Assembly: GCA_021495925.1 (NCBI GenBank)
Contig: JAKEKT010000007.1
Span: forward strand, 558,001 to 622,000
DNA: 64,000 nucleotides
Reading direction: 5' to 3'
From: Diplodia intermedia
Taxonomy: Eukaryota > Ascomycota > Dothideomycetes > Botryosphaeriales > Botryosphaeriaceae
Program-made: the position numbers and the translations under genes
The notes under the pieces: model-generated
Seen by the model: the letters and a program-made list of their open reading frames with translations, nothing else
What the model was told of the DNA's origin: nothing
Databases searched by the model: none
In this document: positions 32,050-42,297 of the stretch, in pieces
Layout: the number at the start of each line of letters is the position of its first letter
How positions within the stretch are numbered: position 1 is the stretch's first letter

Positions 32050-33999
32050 ATGTTGCAGAATCAGCATCGTGCGCCTCAGGCGCCTCAGGACGGAATCGAC
32101 CCCAAGCTCTTGACCCTGATGAACGACGATCGCTACTACGGCGACCTCACCTCACAGGCGTCGCCTTTTGCCTCGCTCGGCATGCCGAATGGATCCCAGA
32201 ATCCGCCTAGCACATCCACCACGATGCCCATTAACCCGCAGTGCATGATCACCAGCAACCCCAGCTTCGCGTTCTACCCACAATACAACCCCACCGCTGC
32301 CACTCCGATCATCTCCAACATCCAGCAGCTCACCCCCAACTTTTCTCACGCTCCGCTCGCTCCTGTCGGAAACGGATACGGCACTGCACAGTATACTTCC
32401 TACACGCCCCAGCACCAGTCTGCTGCCATCAGGACTGGACCCGCGGCTCAGCAGTTCAGGTTCAGCCCATACGCATGTCGCAATCCCCCCATTGCTGCTG
32501 CGGCTAGACTCGCTGTCCCACAGCTCACCTCTCACCCCACTCGTCGTGCCCCGGCTGTCCTGAAGAAGCCCAAGAACCAGCAGGCCGCCTCTTACACAAG
32601 TCGTGCTCCCCACGCTGCCGTCCAGGCGAGGCCCAACAACCACCAGCTCACTTCTTACACAGCCCAGGCTTCTTCTGGTGCTGTCCCGGCGAAGTCGAAC
32701 AGCCAGCAGCTCTCTTCCCGTACATCTCACACTCCATCCGCTACAGCTAAGAAGAGGCCTTTGAAGCAGCAGCTTGGACCGTACACACCCCACAATCAGC
32801 AGGCCTCTCTTGCTCCCACTCCTGGCACGCAGCAGATTAACCATACCGGAGCTGATTCACCATTCGGGTTTCTCACTGTCAGTCCTAACCCTGATGAGCC
32901 CGGCGCCTACCTGCTGAGTTATACACCTCCGCGTCAAACCAGCACTGGCTTGCTCACTCCCGAGAGGACGCCAACCACCAATAAGCCGGCAAACAAGAGT
33001 CTTGTCGCTTCCAAGAAATCGCTACCCGCTGCCGGAAAGAACAAGAACTACCAACGTGCTGCAGTCAGCGCTCCACACCATCAAGCCCCAGCGGCTCACA
33101 CCAGCTATCAAGTCACATCCCCCAAGCAAGATTCCTCGACGAACCCATCGGACACCCCGTTCGAGGCCACATTGAGGGCAGCCCTCACCGCTGAGATCAG
33201 AGTGTTGGACGAAGCCAGGCTCGAGAAGGAGCGCAAGGAGGAGGTCGAAATGACGGAGCGGGCGAATAACTACGTGAAGGGAGGCACGGACTTCGCAAAC
33301 GCCGGCCAAGAGAAGAAGAGTGAATACGAAATTGGCAAAGAAAATGCCAGGAAGAATCTCAATTCGGAGGTTTACCATACGTACGTTGACAGCACCGGTT
33401 TCGCCTACCACGACATTTGCCTTACTCGCGTGGAGCTCACCAAGAACACCAACGAGCGGGTTCTCCTTTCAATCTACGAGGCCGACTTCTGCCCGCCCAA
33501 TTACGTGACCTTCGTGGGCTTCCACGGCCCCGGCACGGACTTCAAGTCCGAATTCCTTGCCAATGGCACCGACTTCAAGACGGCCTTCCTCGAGTTCCGC
33601 AAGGCATTCAAGAAGTACACGCGTGTCAGCTGGGAGGCACGTTTGATTCCGCAGGACTACATTACGCTTAGCGCCAAGACGTGGGAGAAGCAGAGGCTCG
33701 ACCGACTCATGTTCGAAAGGGTCGGCGAACAGCGCGAGGGCGGCAGGAGCAGGAGCGCAAGCCCTGTCCGTGAGGGTGGAGAGAAGAACAGGATCAGGTC
33801 GAGGAAGAGGGTGGAACACCAGCGCCCCGAAGACGTCCTGACGGAGAAGGAGCTCGAGAGCTGCAAGATCAAGCGCTACAAGTACGTCCCGCCGTCGGCC
33901 CACAGCCCTCAGGGTGAGAGGCCGCCTTTGGATGGTGATTACCCGGTCGTTCCTGGAGATGACCCCAAGGATGGCGGTTGGACCCTGGTCATTCCTTGA
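32050..33999 (+). CDS. Disordered repeat protein with degenerate WGR-like domain
   Basis: A single exon of 649 residues. I chose ATG 32050 (AMLQNQHRAPQAP) because sequence upstream in that frame looks like leader. The first 400 residues are low-complexity Gln/Ser/Thr/Pro with about six imperfect 21-residue units (see the repeat entry). An acidic, basic helix follows (about 375-440). Residues about 440-540 resemble a WGR domain: HTYVDSTGFAYHDICLTRVE, RVLLSIYEADFCPPNYVTFV, then TDFKTAFLEFRKAFKKYTRV before SWEARL. WGR proteins such as PARP regulators show the same order: Y(V)D, two strands, W-G-R-x-G, then an F-xK-F-x-K-x-x-W-x-x-R helix. Here the W-G-R triad is replaced by GFHGPGT. A separate strand-like KRYKYVPP lies near 608. 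No PARP catalytic domain is present. The function is unknown, with nucleic-acid or chromatin binding a guess. The gene's TGA lies in a 34-bp tandem repeat. Confidence 0.75.
   Translation: MLQNQHRAPQAPQDGIDPKLLTLMNDDRYYGDLTSQASPFASLGMPNGSQNPPSTSTTMPINPQCMITSNPSFAFYPQYNPTAATPIISNIQQLTPNFSHAPLAPVGNGYGTAQYTSYTPQHQSAAIRTGPAAQQFRFSPYACRNPPIAAAARLAVPQLTSHPTRRAPAVLKKPKNQQAASYTSRAPHAAVQARPNNHQLTSYTAQASSGAVPAKSNSQQLSSRTSHTPSATAKKRPLKQQLGPYTPHNQQASLAPTPGTQQINHTGADSPFGFLTVSPNPDEPGAYLLSYTPPRQTSTGLLTPERTPTTNKPANKSLVASKKSLPAAGKNKNYQRAAVSAPHHQAPAAHTSYQVTSPKQDSSTNPSDTPFEATLRAALTAEIRVLDEARLEKERKEEVEMTERANNYVKGGTDFANAGQEKKSEYEIGKENARKNLNSEVYHTYVDSTGFAYHDICLTRVELTKNTNERVLLSIYEADFCPPNYVTFVGFHGPGTDFKSEFLANGTDFKTAFLEFRKAFKKYTRVSWEARLIPQDYITLSAKTWEKQRLDRLMFERVGEQREGGRSRSASPVREGGEKNRIRSRKRVEHQRPEDVLTEKELESCKIKRYKYVPPSAHSPQGERPPLDGDYPVVPGDDPKDGGWTLVIP
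32385..32838 (+). repeat. 21-residue protein repeat array
   Basis: Consecutive units start (A/H/Q)Q-x-x-S-Y-T and run 21 residues: AQYTSYTPQHQSAAIRTGP.., QQAASYTSRAPHAAVQARP.., HQLTSYTAQASSGAVPAKS.., QQLSSRTSHTPSATAKKRP.., QQLGPYTPHNQQASLAPTP... One unit is 20 and another 23 residues long. The DNA period is 63 bases. Confidence 0.7.
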
Positions 34000-34133
34000 A
34001 GCTTCTTGATACAACGACTCTTTCTTTTCTTGAAGCTTCTTGGTACAACGACTCTTTCTTTTCTTGAAGCTTCTTGGTACAACGACTCTTTCTTTTCATG
34101 AAGCTTCATGGTACAACGACTCTTTCTTTATGA
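33998..34133. repeat. 34-bp tandem repeat, four copies, across a stop codon
   Basis: Units start at 33998, 34032, 34066 and 34100, each beginning with the palindrome GAAGCTTC and containing TACAACGACTCTTTCTTT. Copies 1-3 differ by one or two bases; copy 4 has drifted more. The first copy starts inside the TGA of the WGR-like gene (33997-33999), so the rest is 3' untranslated sequence. Confidence 0.92.
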
Positions 34134-37100
34134 TTTTCAAACTGCGAGGCCGACTGGGTGCTTGCTTGGTATTACATTGATGTTTTGTTGGGCTCAGTTT
34201 GGCTTCATACTAAGTCCTTTTTTTCATTGAGAGAAGACGGATTGGACAAGCTGATAACATTTGGTTATCGACAGAGGCGCTGAAGTGCGCATTTTCATTC
34301 ATTCGAATACCCATGGGGAGCAGTTAGGCATCAAACTAGATGCTAGCGATAGCAATTCAAGCACAATTCTTATCCATGCGAGCTCTTCTGATGTTTCTCT
34401 TGATTAGTCTTGAGCATCAGAGCTTAAGTGTGTTTGCAGCCGTGATGTCAGCTCCCTCCGTTTAACTCGAACTGCCACACGCATGCTTAAACAAAAATCC
34501 GTCTAACCGAAGGCGGAAGGAAGTCCTACGGCGTATGTTGCAAGAACCAAAAGCAGCCGACAGATACAAGTCTTCGGGTCACGGCGGTGACAAAAGAAAT
34601 TGCCTACCCGCATCTGCCTTACGAAAAAAAAAATCTCTCACCGGGCAAATGCATATATATACGTCCGGATCTTGTATTAGACTGCCTACATCAACTTGAT
34701 AATGCAGTGTTTGTGTAGGGTAAACGCGGGCGTGCAATCTCTTTTGTCACCCGCCGTGACAATGGCCGCTTCGTCGCGACTCAACCCGCGCTTCGACAAT
34801 GACGTCGATGGATCACGGCTAACTTGCTCGCATAGGTAGCCACCGCACCAAGTCCTTACCACCAACATGTTGCTTCCCTCTGCTCTTCTTCAGCGGCTGC
34901 GGCTGACCACCCTCCCGCAGGCAAGTGAACCCAGTCCATTCTGATCCGTCCACACTTAGCTACCGAAACCCCCTCCTCACCCGCTCATCCAATCACAGCC
35001 AACCGAGCCGCGGGGCGGACGTAGTATGGAGGAATCCCGACCATTAGCGACCGGTGGGGGCCGAGCTGCAGCGGAGCTACGGACACAGTCCTTGGGGCGA
35101 GTTGGGCCTTCCGCTGGCCCCCACGCGTTTCCCTTCGACACCCCCCTCCAACCACCAAAAATGGAAAAAATAAAAAAGATGGCTCCGCATGGCAAGGCAG
35201 AAAAGCTAGGTACATGGCCGAGACGTCCCGCGCGCGAGGAGGGACAAAGAAGGGCGGAGCCGAGTCGAGTCCCTTGTACAACGCGTGAACCATGCAAAGC
35301 CACCGCCGCGGAGGATAAGGTCGATCGGTGCACGTGGGGCACGGCTGACGGGCGTGCGGCCCGGAGAAAACAGTAAGTTTGGAGGTGCAGAGAGGCCGGG
35401 GGAGGGGCGCGGCGGCGGCGGCGGCTGCGGCTGCGGCTTCGGATTGTCTGGTCGCCGGCGGGTCATCCGTGTCACGCTGAGCGGGCTTTCCTTGCCGCCT
35501 TTTTTTATTCCGCAGGTCATGGAGGGGGGCCAAAATCCTATCCATGTAAGCCCACGGAAGATTATGTGGCCGCGCTGATAATGGCCCGACCGTTTTGACA
35601 AGACGACGGGGGTTCTTCTGATGATGCGAGCTCGTGTGACTCGCGTCTGCTGAAGGATTGACGTTGGGTAGCCCTCATGATCCGCTGCGGACACCGACTC
35701 TCGACCAGGCCTGTCGCTGCGCCGCAATCCTTCGTGATGATCGTGTGTGCGGAGGTGCGGCGGAAGGATTGTGAATCACTTGCAGAGTGCATAAGTCCGC
35801 GTGCATCGCGTATAATGACGTACATGTGTCGTTCTCGCCGTTCATTCCGAATGGAGGGGTTCTGTGCGCCAGTATTGCTTTGTCACATGAGGAGGAAGCT
35901 AGGCTTTTGATGCTCAGCGTAAAACAATGACGGGAGTTACCATACTCGGGCACGCTCAGATATCCTAGCACTGGTGAAATTGCCCAGAACACCATATCCA
36001 AAACCCATACCATGGGAATGTCGTTGAGGTAGATACTACTATGGTTACATCCAGGCGTATGGGTAGATGATGGAGGACGCGAGACACATGGTCAGAGCTG
36101 TAGGACATGCGCCGAGCCATTGGCTCACGGACCGATCCGACGTGTCACTGGATCCGGGGCATCATGATAGGCGAGTATAAGGGCTTTACTGAAACCTAGG
36201 CAAACAAGCTGTTTGCATGCTGCAGATCATGCATATGGAACCACAGTTAAGGCACGCCCGTATTCAAGGCGTACGGTCCACGTGGTAACTACATGGACAC
36301 GGAAGAAAGGGCCTTATCTTCCTCGCTGTTAGCATGGACCTTACGTTAGCATTGCGAAATGCAGAGCTGTAGCCAGGAGGGTGATCCGCAGCTCAGGACT
36401 ATATGGACCATGGAAGACGTTCGTTAACGGCCAAGAAGGCTGGACATGGACACGAACGCGGCAAGCCTCATCATCCGAGCCACGGCCGACTCATCGACCT
36501 TGATTGAATCCTGGCTGGTCCAAGGCTGTCAACCGCCAATGCCTCCGATGCGGGATGAAGTCATACTCTCCAAAGTGAGGTATGTTGAGTGTTTCGGTCT
36601 CTGTATGGCTCCCTAGCTGCAAGCTATTTCTCAAGATGTCGGTCGTCACCGGGAGCTTCCGGTAGAGGAAAGACACGGTCAAAGGGGTCAGGCTGGAGGC
36701 TGGGCCTGTGTCGAGAAATCCAGGCCGAGGACGGAACTGCAGCCGGCAGCATCCCGCGCGGGGAGGACGGAAATAGGGCGTAAGGCACGACCGCGCCGCA
36801 GTCCTGGCCATCTCAAGGGACCGGGCGGTGGTGGGTCCTGGACGACGCGGTACACCATGCGAGTGACGTCGGGACGCCGTTTCCAGTCACTCAATTGGGG
36901 CACAGGCGGGGTGCTCGTGCTCCCCGATGCATGGGCTGGTGAAGCAGATGGACTCGACCTCGACCGCGTGGAACCCGGCTGCGGATGCGCGCAGAAGGCG
37001 CCGTCAGGCGGGCGGCAGCGCTGTCGTCTTTGATCGCGGGCGGCCGTCGGTCTTGACGCAGCCCTGTTGCAGACGGACCGAGAAGCAGGAGTCATTGATG

Positions 37101-37787
37101 AGTCGAGCAGCGGACTCAGTTGGTGGCGTGGAGTTTGGGAGGAGGCCGCCAGGCGATTGTCCAAACGGAGGGCGGGCGCGGTGGGTGCTCAGCTCTTAGC
37201 GTCGCGGCATGGCACCTCTTTCCCAGTTCGCTAATGTGGACCACTGGCGCGTCGCGCAGGCCGAGATTTGGCAGCTCCACAGCTCGGCAGCTGAGGACTG
37301 ATCGCTCCTGCTCCACTCCCCGCCTACACCACCGTCTCCACCTGCTGTGCCTGCAGCGAGGCTGAATGCAGCGGCGGGCCCTTCCCTTGCCGCGGCGCAT
37401 GCAGCAACACACTCAGCGTCGGTCCATGGCGCCTCGACCGCGGCGCACACTGATCTCATCCCGCCCGCATTCCATCTCCGCGTGCTGCGGTTGCGAGGTC
37501 TCACGTCAGGTGCCATTTTTGGCCCCGAACGCTCGATAGCGGCTTTTTCTGCCTGCGCCGGCTGCGGCGACGCCTCAGGCCGCTGCCCAATCGCCTTTCT
37601 GCATCACCTTGTGGACGGCCATCCTTACGATTCACGATGCGCGCTGCTGCGGCTGGCTCCAAGCCGCCTATCGTCCGCTTTCCCTTCCTGTCCCGAAGCC
37701 CGTCTCTGCCTTCTGGCCCCCTGCGTGCTCTCTCTAGAATATATACACCATGTGGCCGCCCAGTTCTCCACCAGTCACCCCGACAAC
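34134..37787. other. Long gene-free stretch, no recognised gene
   Basis: These 3.6 kb hold no recognisable gene, RNA or transposon. Open frames of 100-190 codons on the minus strand (34985-35545, 35206-35727, 36688-37164) are Arg/Pro/Ala-rich, overlap other open frames and lack motifs. A GGC-rich run lies at about 35405-35440. The right end is the promoter of the FAD oxidase. Confidence 0.5.
37740..37745 (+). promoter_or_regulatory. TATA box of the FAD oxidase gene
   Basis: TATATA lies 48 bases before the chosen ATG. This implies a very short leader and supports the start at 37788 over the longer open frame reaching back to 37347. Confidence 0.5.
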
Positions 37788-39659
37788 ATGCAAGTCACCA
37801 TGCCTTCTCTAATAACCCTCCTGTTCTGGCTAGCCGCTGCGGCGTCGGCCACATCCTTCGACTGCCTTCCCGGTGAGCCGTGCTGGCCCGCTCTATCGCA
37901 ATGGGCCTCTTTCAACTCCTCCTTGAACGGACGCTTGAGAATCACCGAGCCATGGGCCAGCCCATGCTACGTTAACTCGGGCTCGTCTCTATGTGCCGTG
38001 GCCAAGACCGAATCCCACAACGACATCGCACGGGCCTCGATATACGGCGCAACCCAGAACCTCCAATGGCAGGAGTGTGGCGCTCAAAGGTGTATGCTGA
38101 AGGGTGCAGACAACGGACAGTGTTCCCTTGGCGCCTTGTCCGCGTACTATGTCAATGCCACGACCGCCAGCGATGTTGTCCAGACCATCAACTTCGTCAA
38201 CAAGACCGGCATCCGCATGTCGATCAAGAACTCTGGCCACGATTACTTTGGCCGCAGCGTTGCCGCCAACTCCCTTGCCCTGTGGACCCGCAACATTCAA
38301 AACTACGAGTTTCACCCAAAGTTCACGCCTGAAGGCTGCTCCAAGACCTACGAGAACATTGGCGTCATCGGTGCCGGTGTGAGCGCAGGCGAGGCGGCTC
38401 GCTACTTCAAGGACCAGGGCATGGACATCACGCTGGGTGCCCTCTCAAGCGTTGGCGCAGCTGGTGGTTTCGGCCAAGGTGCCGGTCATGGTCCTTTGGG
38501 CCCCAAGCATGGGTTAATGGTTGATCAGGCGGTTGAGTTTGATGTTGTCACCGCCGATGGTGTCTTGCGCACCATCAACGCTTGTCAAGAGCCTGACCTC
38601 TTCTGGGCTCTTCGTGGCGGAGGTGGCGGCACTTACGCCGTCATGATCAACTACAAGTTCAAGGTTCACCCTTCGGTGCCTTTCAACACTTACAGCTTTT
38701 TGGCCAATATCACAGACGCAACTCAGGACTGGGTCTACCGTGCCATCTTCACTCAGTTCGTCGAAAGCCAGCAAGCCTGGTCCAATGCCAACATGTCTGG
38801 CTACAACTTCTTCTCGCGCGACAAGATCGAGACACACCTTGTCTGGCCCGCAGATCAGCCTCTGTCTGCAATGATTGACCTCTCGTCCAAATGGGCCGAC
38901 TTCCTGACCTCCCTCCCCGGCATGAGTATCCACAAACACGCGTACGAGAGGTTCCCAACCTATAGTGACTGGGCCACCGACTCGGATTATCGCGGCATCA
39001 TCAAGCGCAATGCGCCGGGCGGCATGGCCGTCGTCGAATCAGGCCGCCTCGTGCCACGCTCGCTGTTTGCCTCGCCGGAAAACCGCACTGCGCTGGTGGA
39101 TGCGCTGGTGAACGGAATGGCTGCAGGCTGCGCCGACAACGAGCGCTTCCAGATCCAAGTCTATGCAACCACGCCGGCCAACACGCCTGATAAGGACCGC
39201 GACACGTCGGCGCACAGGGCATGGCGCGAGGCCCTATGGACTTTGGATTACGTTTCTGGGTACATGGAGGGTACGGAGCAGTCCCAGGTCGACGCGCTCT
39301 GGAAAAACAGCCGCAACGCCATGTCTTTCCTGAAGAAGCTCACGCCTGGTGGCGGCTGCTATGTCAACGAGGGCGACTACGGCGAGCCTGAGTGGGAGGA
39401 CACGTTCTTCGGCGAGAACTTCGGCAAACTGCTTGAGGTCAAGAACAAGTGGGATCCCAGGCGCCTGTTCAACTGCTGGAAGTGTGTCGGCTGGGCGGGC
39501 CCGAACGACCGCATGTACTCATGCTACGGCAACAAGCCGAAGCCGACGGAACCGCTGCCGGCTTGCGGTTCAAGCGCGAGGGAAGGGCTGACGCAGCAGC
39601 ATCCCGAGGGCCTGCCGTGGGATGAGCGGCTAGGTGTGGCGTTTACAGAGGAATTGTGA
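37788..39659 (+). CDS. Secreted FAD-linked oxidase (BBE/PCMH family)
   Basis: An intronless gene of 623 residues. The start at 37788 (MQVTM; a second ATG is at 37800) opens a signal peptide ending near SATS. The PCMH FAD domain begins about residue 115 (SDVVQTINFVNKTGIRMSIK). It carries NSGHDYFGRS, whose His is the usual site of covalent FAD attachment, and LGALSSVGAAGGFGQGAGHG. The position that holds the second, Cys, linkage in bicovalent members lacks Cys, so single attachment is expected. Further landmarks are DQAVEFDVVTADG, LFWALRGGGGGTYAV and the C-terminal BBE segment YVNEGDYGEPEWEDTFFGEN...WDPRRLF. Eight or more N-glycosylation sequons fit secretion. The family oxidises sugars, alcohols or alkaloid-like rings, and the substrate here is unknown. 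No biosynthetic cluster surrounds it. Confidence 0.93.
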   Translation: MQVTMPSLITLLFWLAAAASATSFDCLPGEPCWPALSQWASFNSSLNGRLRITEPWASPCYVNSGSSLCAVAKTESHNDIARASIYGATQNLQWQECGAQRCMLKGADNGQCSLGALSAYYVNATTASDVVQTINFVNKTGIRMSIKNSGHDYFGRSVAANSLALWTRNIQNYEFHPKFTPEGCSKTYENIGVIGAGVSAGEAARYFKDQGMDITLGALSSVGAAGGFGQGAGHGPLGPKHGLMVDQAVEFDVVTADGVLRTINACQEPDLFWALRGGGGGTYAVMINYKFKVHPSVPFNTYSFLANITDATQDWVYRAIFTQFVESQQAWSNANMSGYNFFSRDKIETHLVWPADQPLSAMIDLSSKWADFLTSLPGMSIHKHAYERFPTYSDWATDSDYRGIIKRNAPGGMAVVESGRLVPRSLFASPENRTALVDALVNGMAAGCADNERFQIQVYATTPANTPDKDRDTSAHRAWREALWTLDYVSGYMEGTEQSQVDALWKNSRNAMSFLKKLTPGGGCYVNEGDYGEPEWEDTFFGENFGKLLEVKNKWDPRRLFNCWKCVGWAGPNDRMYSCYGNKPKPTEPLPACGSSAREGLTQQHPEGLPWDERLGVAFTEEL

Positions 39660-40400
39660 CTAGGCTACGCCACCACGATATGGAACGTACTGGAGACTGG
39701 TGTTGATAAGATTTTGTTTGGATAAGAGATGGACGCTCACGCCCGGACTGTTATTACATGTAAATTCACGTACAGGACTTTTGGACCGCTGACATATAAA
39801 GCTGGAGCTCGGTGTTGGGTTTGTTTCTCCGCTCGTTAGTCGCTGGTTGATGTCGAGCTGGAAGTATTCTTCTTCCTTTTCTCTTTGGCTTCGCATCTAC
39901 ACTCGTATACCAGCTGAAAGTTTGAAAATGTACAAAGCTACCTGCATCCATCCTGCTCCATGCCTTGGTGTCTGCTTTCCAGCGTAACACAAAGGCCAAG
40001 CGAAAGGCGTTTCTCACCTGCAGGTACGATGGCACGGTAGATAGGCGCGTAGCGGTCAGGGCCGAGTCCCCTCGCGTTCCTTTGCGTCTGACAGGGTGGT
40101 AGTCACACGACGCCTTGGACATGCATGTGCTGTACTCATCATCCTCCGAATCTCGATGCGCGATCACCGCGCAGACTACACCGACGGGATCTCCGAGCCG
40201 CATTTCCCTCCGTGGTTTCCAACACTATCTCTATCTCGACGTAGGTCTGGAGCAAGCCACCCGACGGGCACAACGGTGCGTGGTTGGAAGTGGCTTAGTG
40301 CGGATTCCTGCCGTCCGGAAGGCGCGACCAACTAGTACACAGATTTCGTGCATGGCGCGGCTCAAGTCTAACAAAGCTAATTATACTAGCGGCATGTATG
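39660..40400. other. Intergenic, 741 bases
   Basis: This is the 3' flank of the FAD oxidase, leading to the inverted-repeat element. No gene is recognised; a minus-strand frame at 39766-40203 has no motif. Confidence 0.5.
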
Positions 40401-40402
40401 TA

Positions 40403-40682
40403 CGGACCCTCGGCCAAGCTTACTTTTCCAGTTGCCATTCTGGGCCTAGCTCAATACAGGGGTGCTGACAGGGGTAATTACTGGTTAAGGTACAGCGACC
40501 CCAGGCGCGCCCGCCCACACTTAGGCACCCCCCGTCTGGATTTTTAGGCACCCCCCGCCTGGTTTTTAGGCACCCCCCCGCCTAAACTGGACAAAACCGT
40601 TAGGCACCCCCCTCTGTCAGCACCCCTGTATTGCGCTAGTCCCAGAATGGCAACTGGAAAAGTAAGCTTGGCCGAGGGTCTG
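40403..40682. mobile_element. MITE-like element with 69-bp terminal inverted repeats
   Basis: A 280-bp element flanked by TA on both sides (40401-40402 and 40683-40684), the target duplication of Tc1/mariner-type transposons. The terminal inverted repeats are 40403-40471 and 40614-40682 and differ at only three of 69 positions. They start C(G/A)GACCCTCGGCC. There is no open reading frame, so it would need a transposase from elsewhere. The 142-bp core contains four TTAGGCACCCCC units. A smaller nested pair, TA-CAGGGGTGCTGACAG, also fits a pogo/Fot1-like end (40457 to 40628), so a 172-bp element inside a palindromic flank is an alternative reading. Confidence 0.8.
40521..40613 (+). repeat. Four TTAGGCACCCCC units in the MITE core
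   Basis: Copies of TTAGGCACCCCC start at 40521, 40544, 40566 and 40600, spaced 23, 22 and 34 bases. The first three are followed by GTCTGG, GCCTGG or GCCTAA and a T-run. They are C-rich direct repeats within the inverted-repeat element. Confidence 0.85.
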
Positions 40683-40684
40683 TA

Positions 40685-42297
40685 GTAGCAGAGCAGTGCG
40701 TGCCACTTATTCATGTCGCAAACCAGCGTTGTCGGATCATTGTGTCATTCGTTCAGCCTTCTTGCTGTTGCTATTTTTGGATCGACCATCTGCCTTAATC
40801 GCTGCACTGCACTGCACCGCTACTGCTATTTTCTTTGCAGCGGCCCCGCCTCCACCAACACCATGCAGCGGCTGTGGCGCTAAGAAAAATCCACTCCTTG
40901 CCTACCAGCCGCCTAGCACACCCTTCTTAGCACGCGCCGCAGCGGAAACGAATGGTGGTGCTGACTTCGAGTGCGGGGTTCATGTTTGGTGCCTCAGGCC
41001 ACCCGGCGACCGAGGGGATGGCACTGCTGACAAGCACCGCACGTGGTGGCAGACGAAGAGGCAAGAGCATGCACATCCAAACGTGACGTCGCCGCCAGCC
41101 TTATCCTCATGGCAATACTTGGTCTGCGCTATTGCTGACAAACGATGACCGAGTGACGGACGGACGCGCGGCGCCACGAGATGCAGCGCGATTAGATAGG
41201 TTGCGCGACCCTTCTGCGACAAAGCCTGATGGGAGACACCCCGCGCCATGACATGCCGCCGTCTCGGCAGTCTGTTTCAGCAGGGGCGCCTGTGTGGACG
41301 ATACCGCTTCACATCCATCCGGCAGACCGGCACCGACACGACGATTCCCGTCCGTCGCTGCGATCCGCGGCCATTTGCCCGCCAATCTGCCACCCTTGTC
41401 GACAGGACGTGCTTCATCGTAAGGCTCGGCTTGCATCATCTTTGCCGTCCTCATTCGCCTGGCTCGGGGGGCCGAACCACCAAGGCCGGGGGGCGCCTGA
41501 AATGCGACTGGCACGCCGGCAAAAAAGACACGAAGCTGCAGAAAGCATGCGAGAGGCTGAACCGCCAGTAGTCGTCTGCTCGCGCCGTCAGCTTGATTTC
41601 ATGCCAAAAGACGCCATGTTCGCCGTCGCTTCTTCACCCATCTGCCGCCCTCGCCCTCGTCGCCGGCCGTGGCAGTGTACGGGCATTGCGCCACGACGTC
41701 CGCCAACGCCAACAGACACAGCCTTGCTTGGTAGGAGACCACCCTTGTCACCTCGCAACATTTAGTTGTTTTATTTGGATCTACTTGTTCCCCAGTTTCC
41801 TCACCGAGGCCTGAGCTGGCGTTTTCTATTTCTTCCATTGCCTCCTCGCTACCCTCCATCTCACCACCTCACCGTTGCCTTGGCGCTTCTTCCATTTTCG
41901 CCCGCCGACAGCACAGCCAATATTCCCCCTCGTATTGCTTTGTTCCTACGCTCTCCTTTGGCCAACACTTGAAGGAATCATTAGTAGTGCGGCCGGGACG
42001 TGGTTTTCAAGCCTTGAATGGCCCCTCAGCCCATCTCAGCCACGCTTTGGTTGCGCCGCTGTAGAACCGGTTCCGTAGATTCGGCACCCTTGTTTCTGCA
42101 GACATCTTCCAGAACCTCCATCTCTGGTCTTCTCTGTGCGCATACTGCCGGCTTTCTCAGTCCAATTCCAGCCGCTGGGAGTCCAAAGTAAAGAAAAGAC
42201 CAAAAGCGAGCCACAACACTTATCCCTTTTGACATTCTAATTACCTATCTCCGCCGCGCCTGCACCTGTGTATTGGCCCTCGCTCTACCTCAGAGCT
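40685..42297. other. Intergenic, no recognised gene
   Basis: These 1.6 kb lie between the MITE and the GPI-anchor candidate. A 178-codon plus frame (41229-41765) has Arg/Pro-rich random-looking sequence and no motif, so I do not call it. The last 400 bases are C/T-rich promoter and leader. Confidence 0.5.

Noticed and set aside
36491..37164. Minus-strand frames that look partly coding near 36.5-37.1 kb
   Set aside because: Translated in all registers, they show no family motif and are broken by stops; no pseudogene parent could be named.
40521..40613. TTAGG-like units as an interstitial telomere repeat
   Set aside because: The units are TTAGGCACCCCC with uneven spacing inside an inverted-repeat element, not TTAGGG tandem arrays.
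41229..41765. A 178-codon plus frame
   Set aside because: There is no family motif, the composition is Arg/Pro/Ser random-looking, and competing frames overlap.
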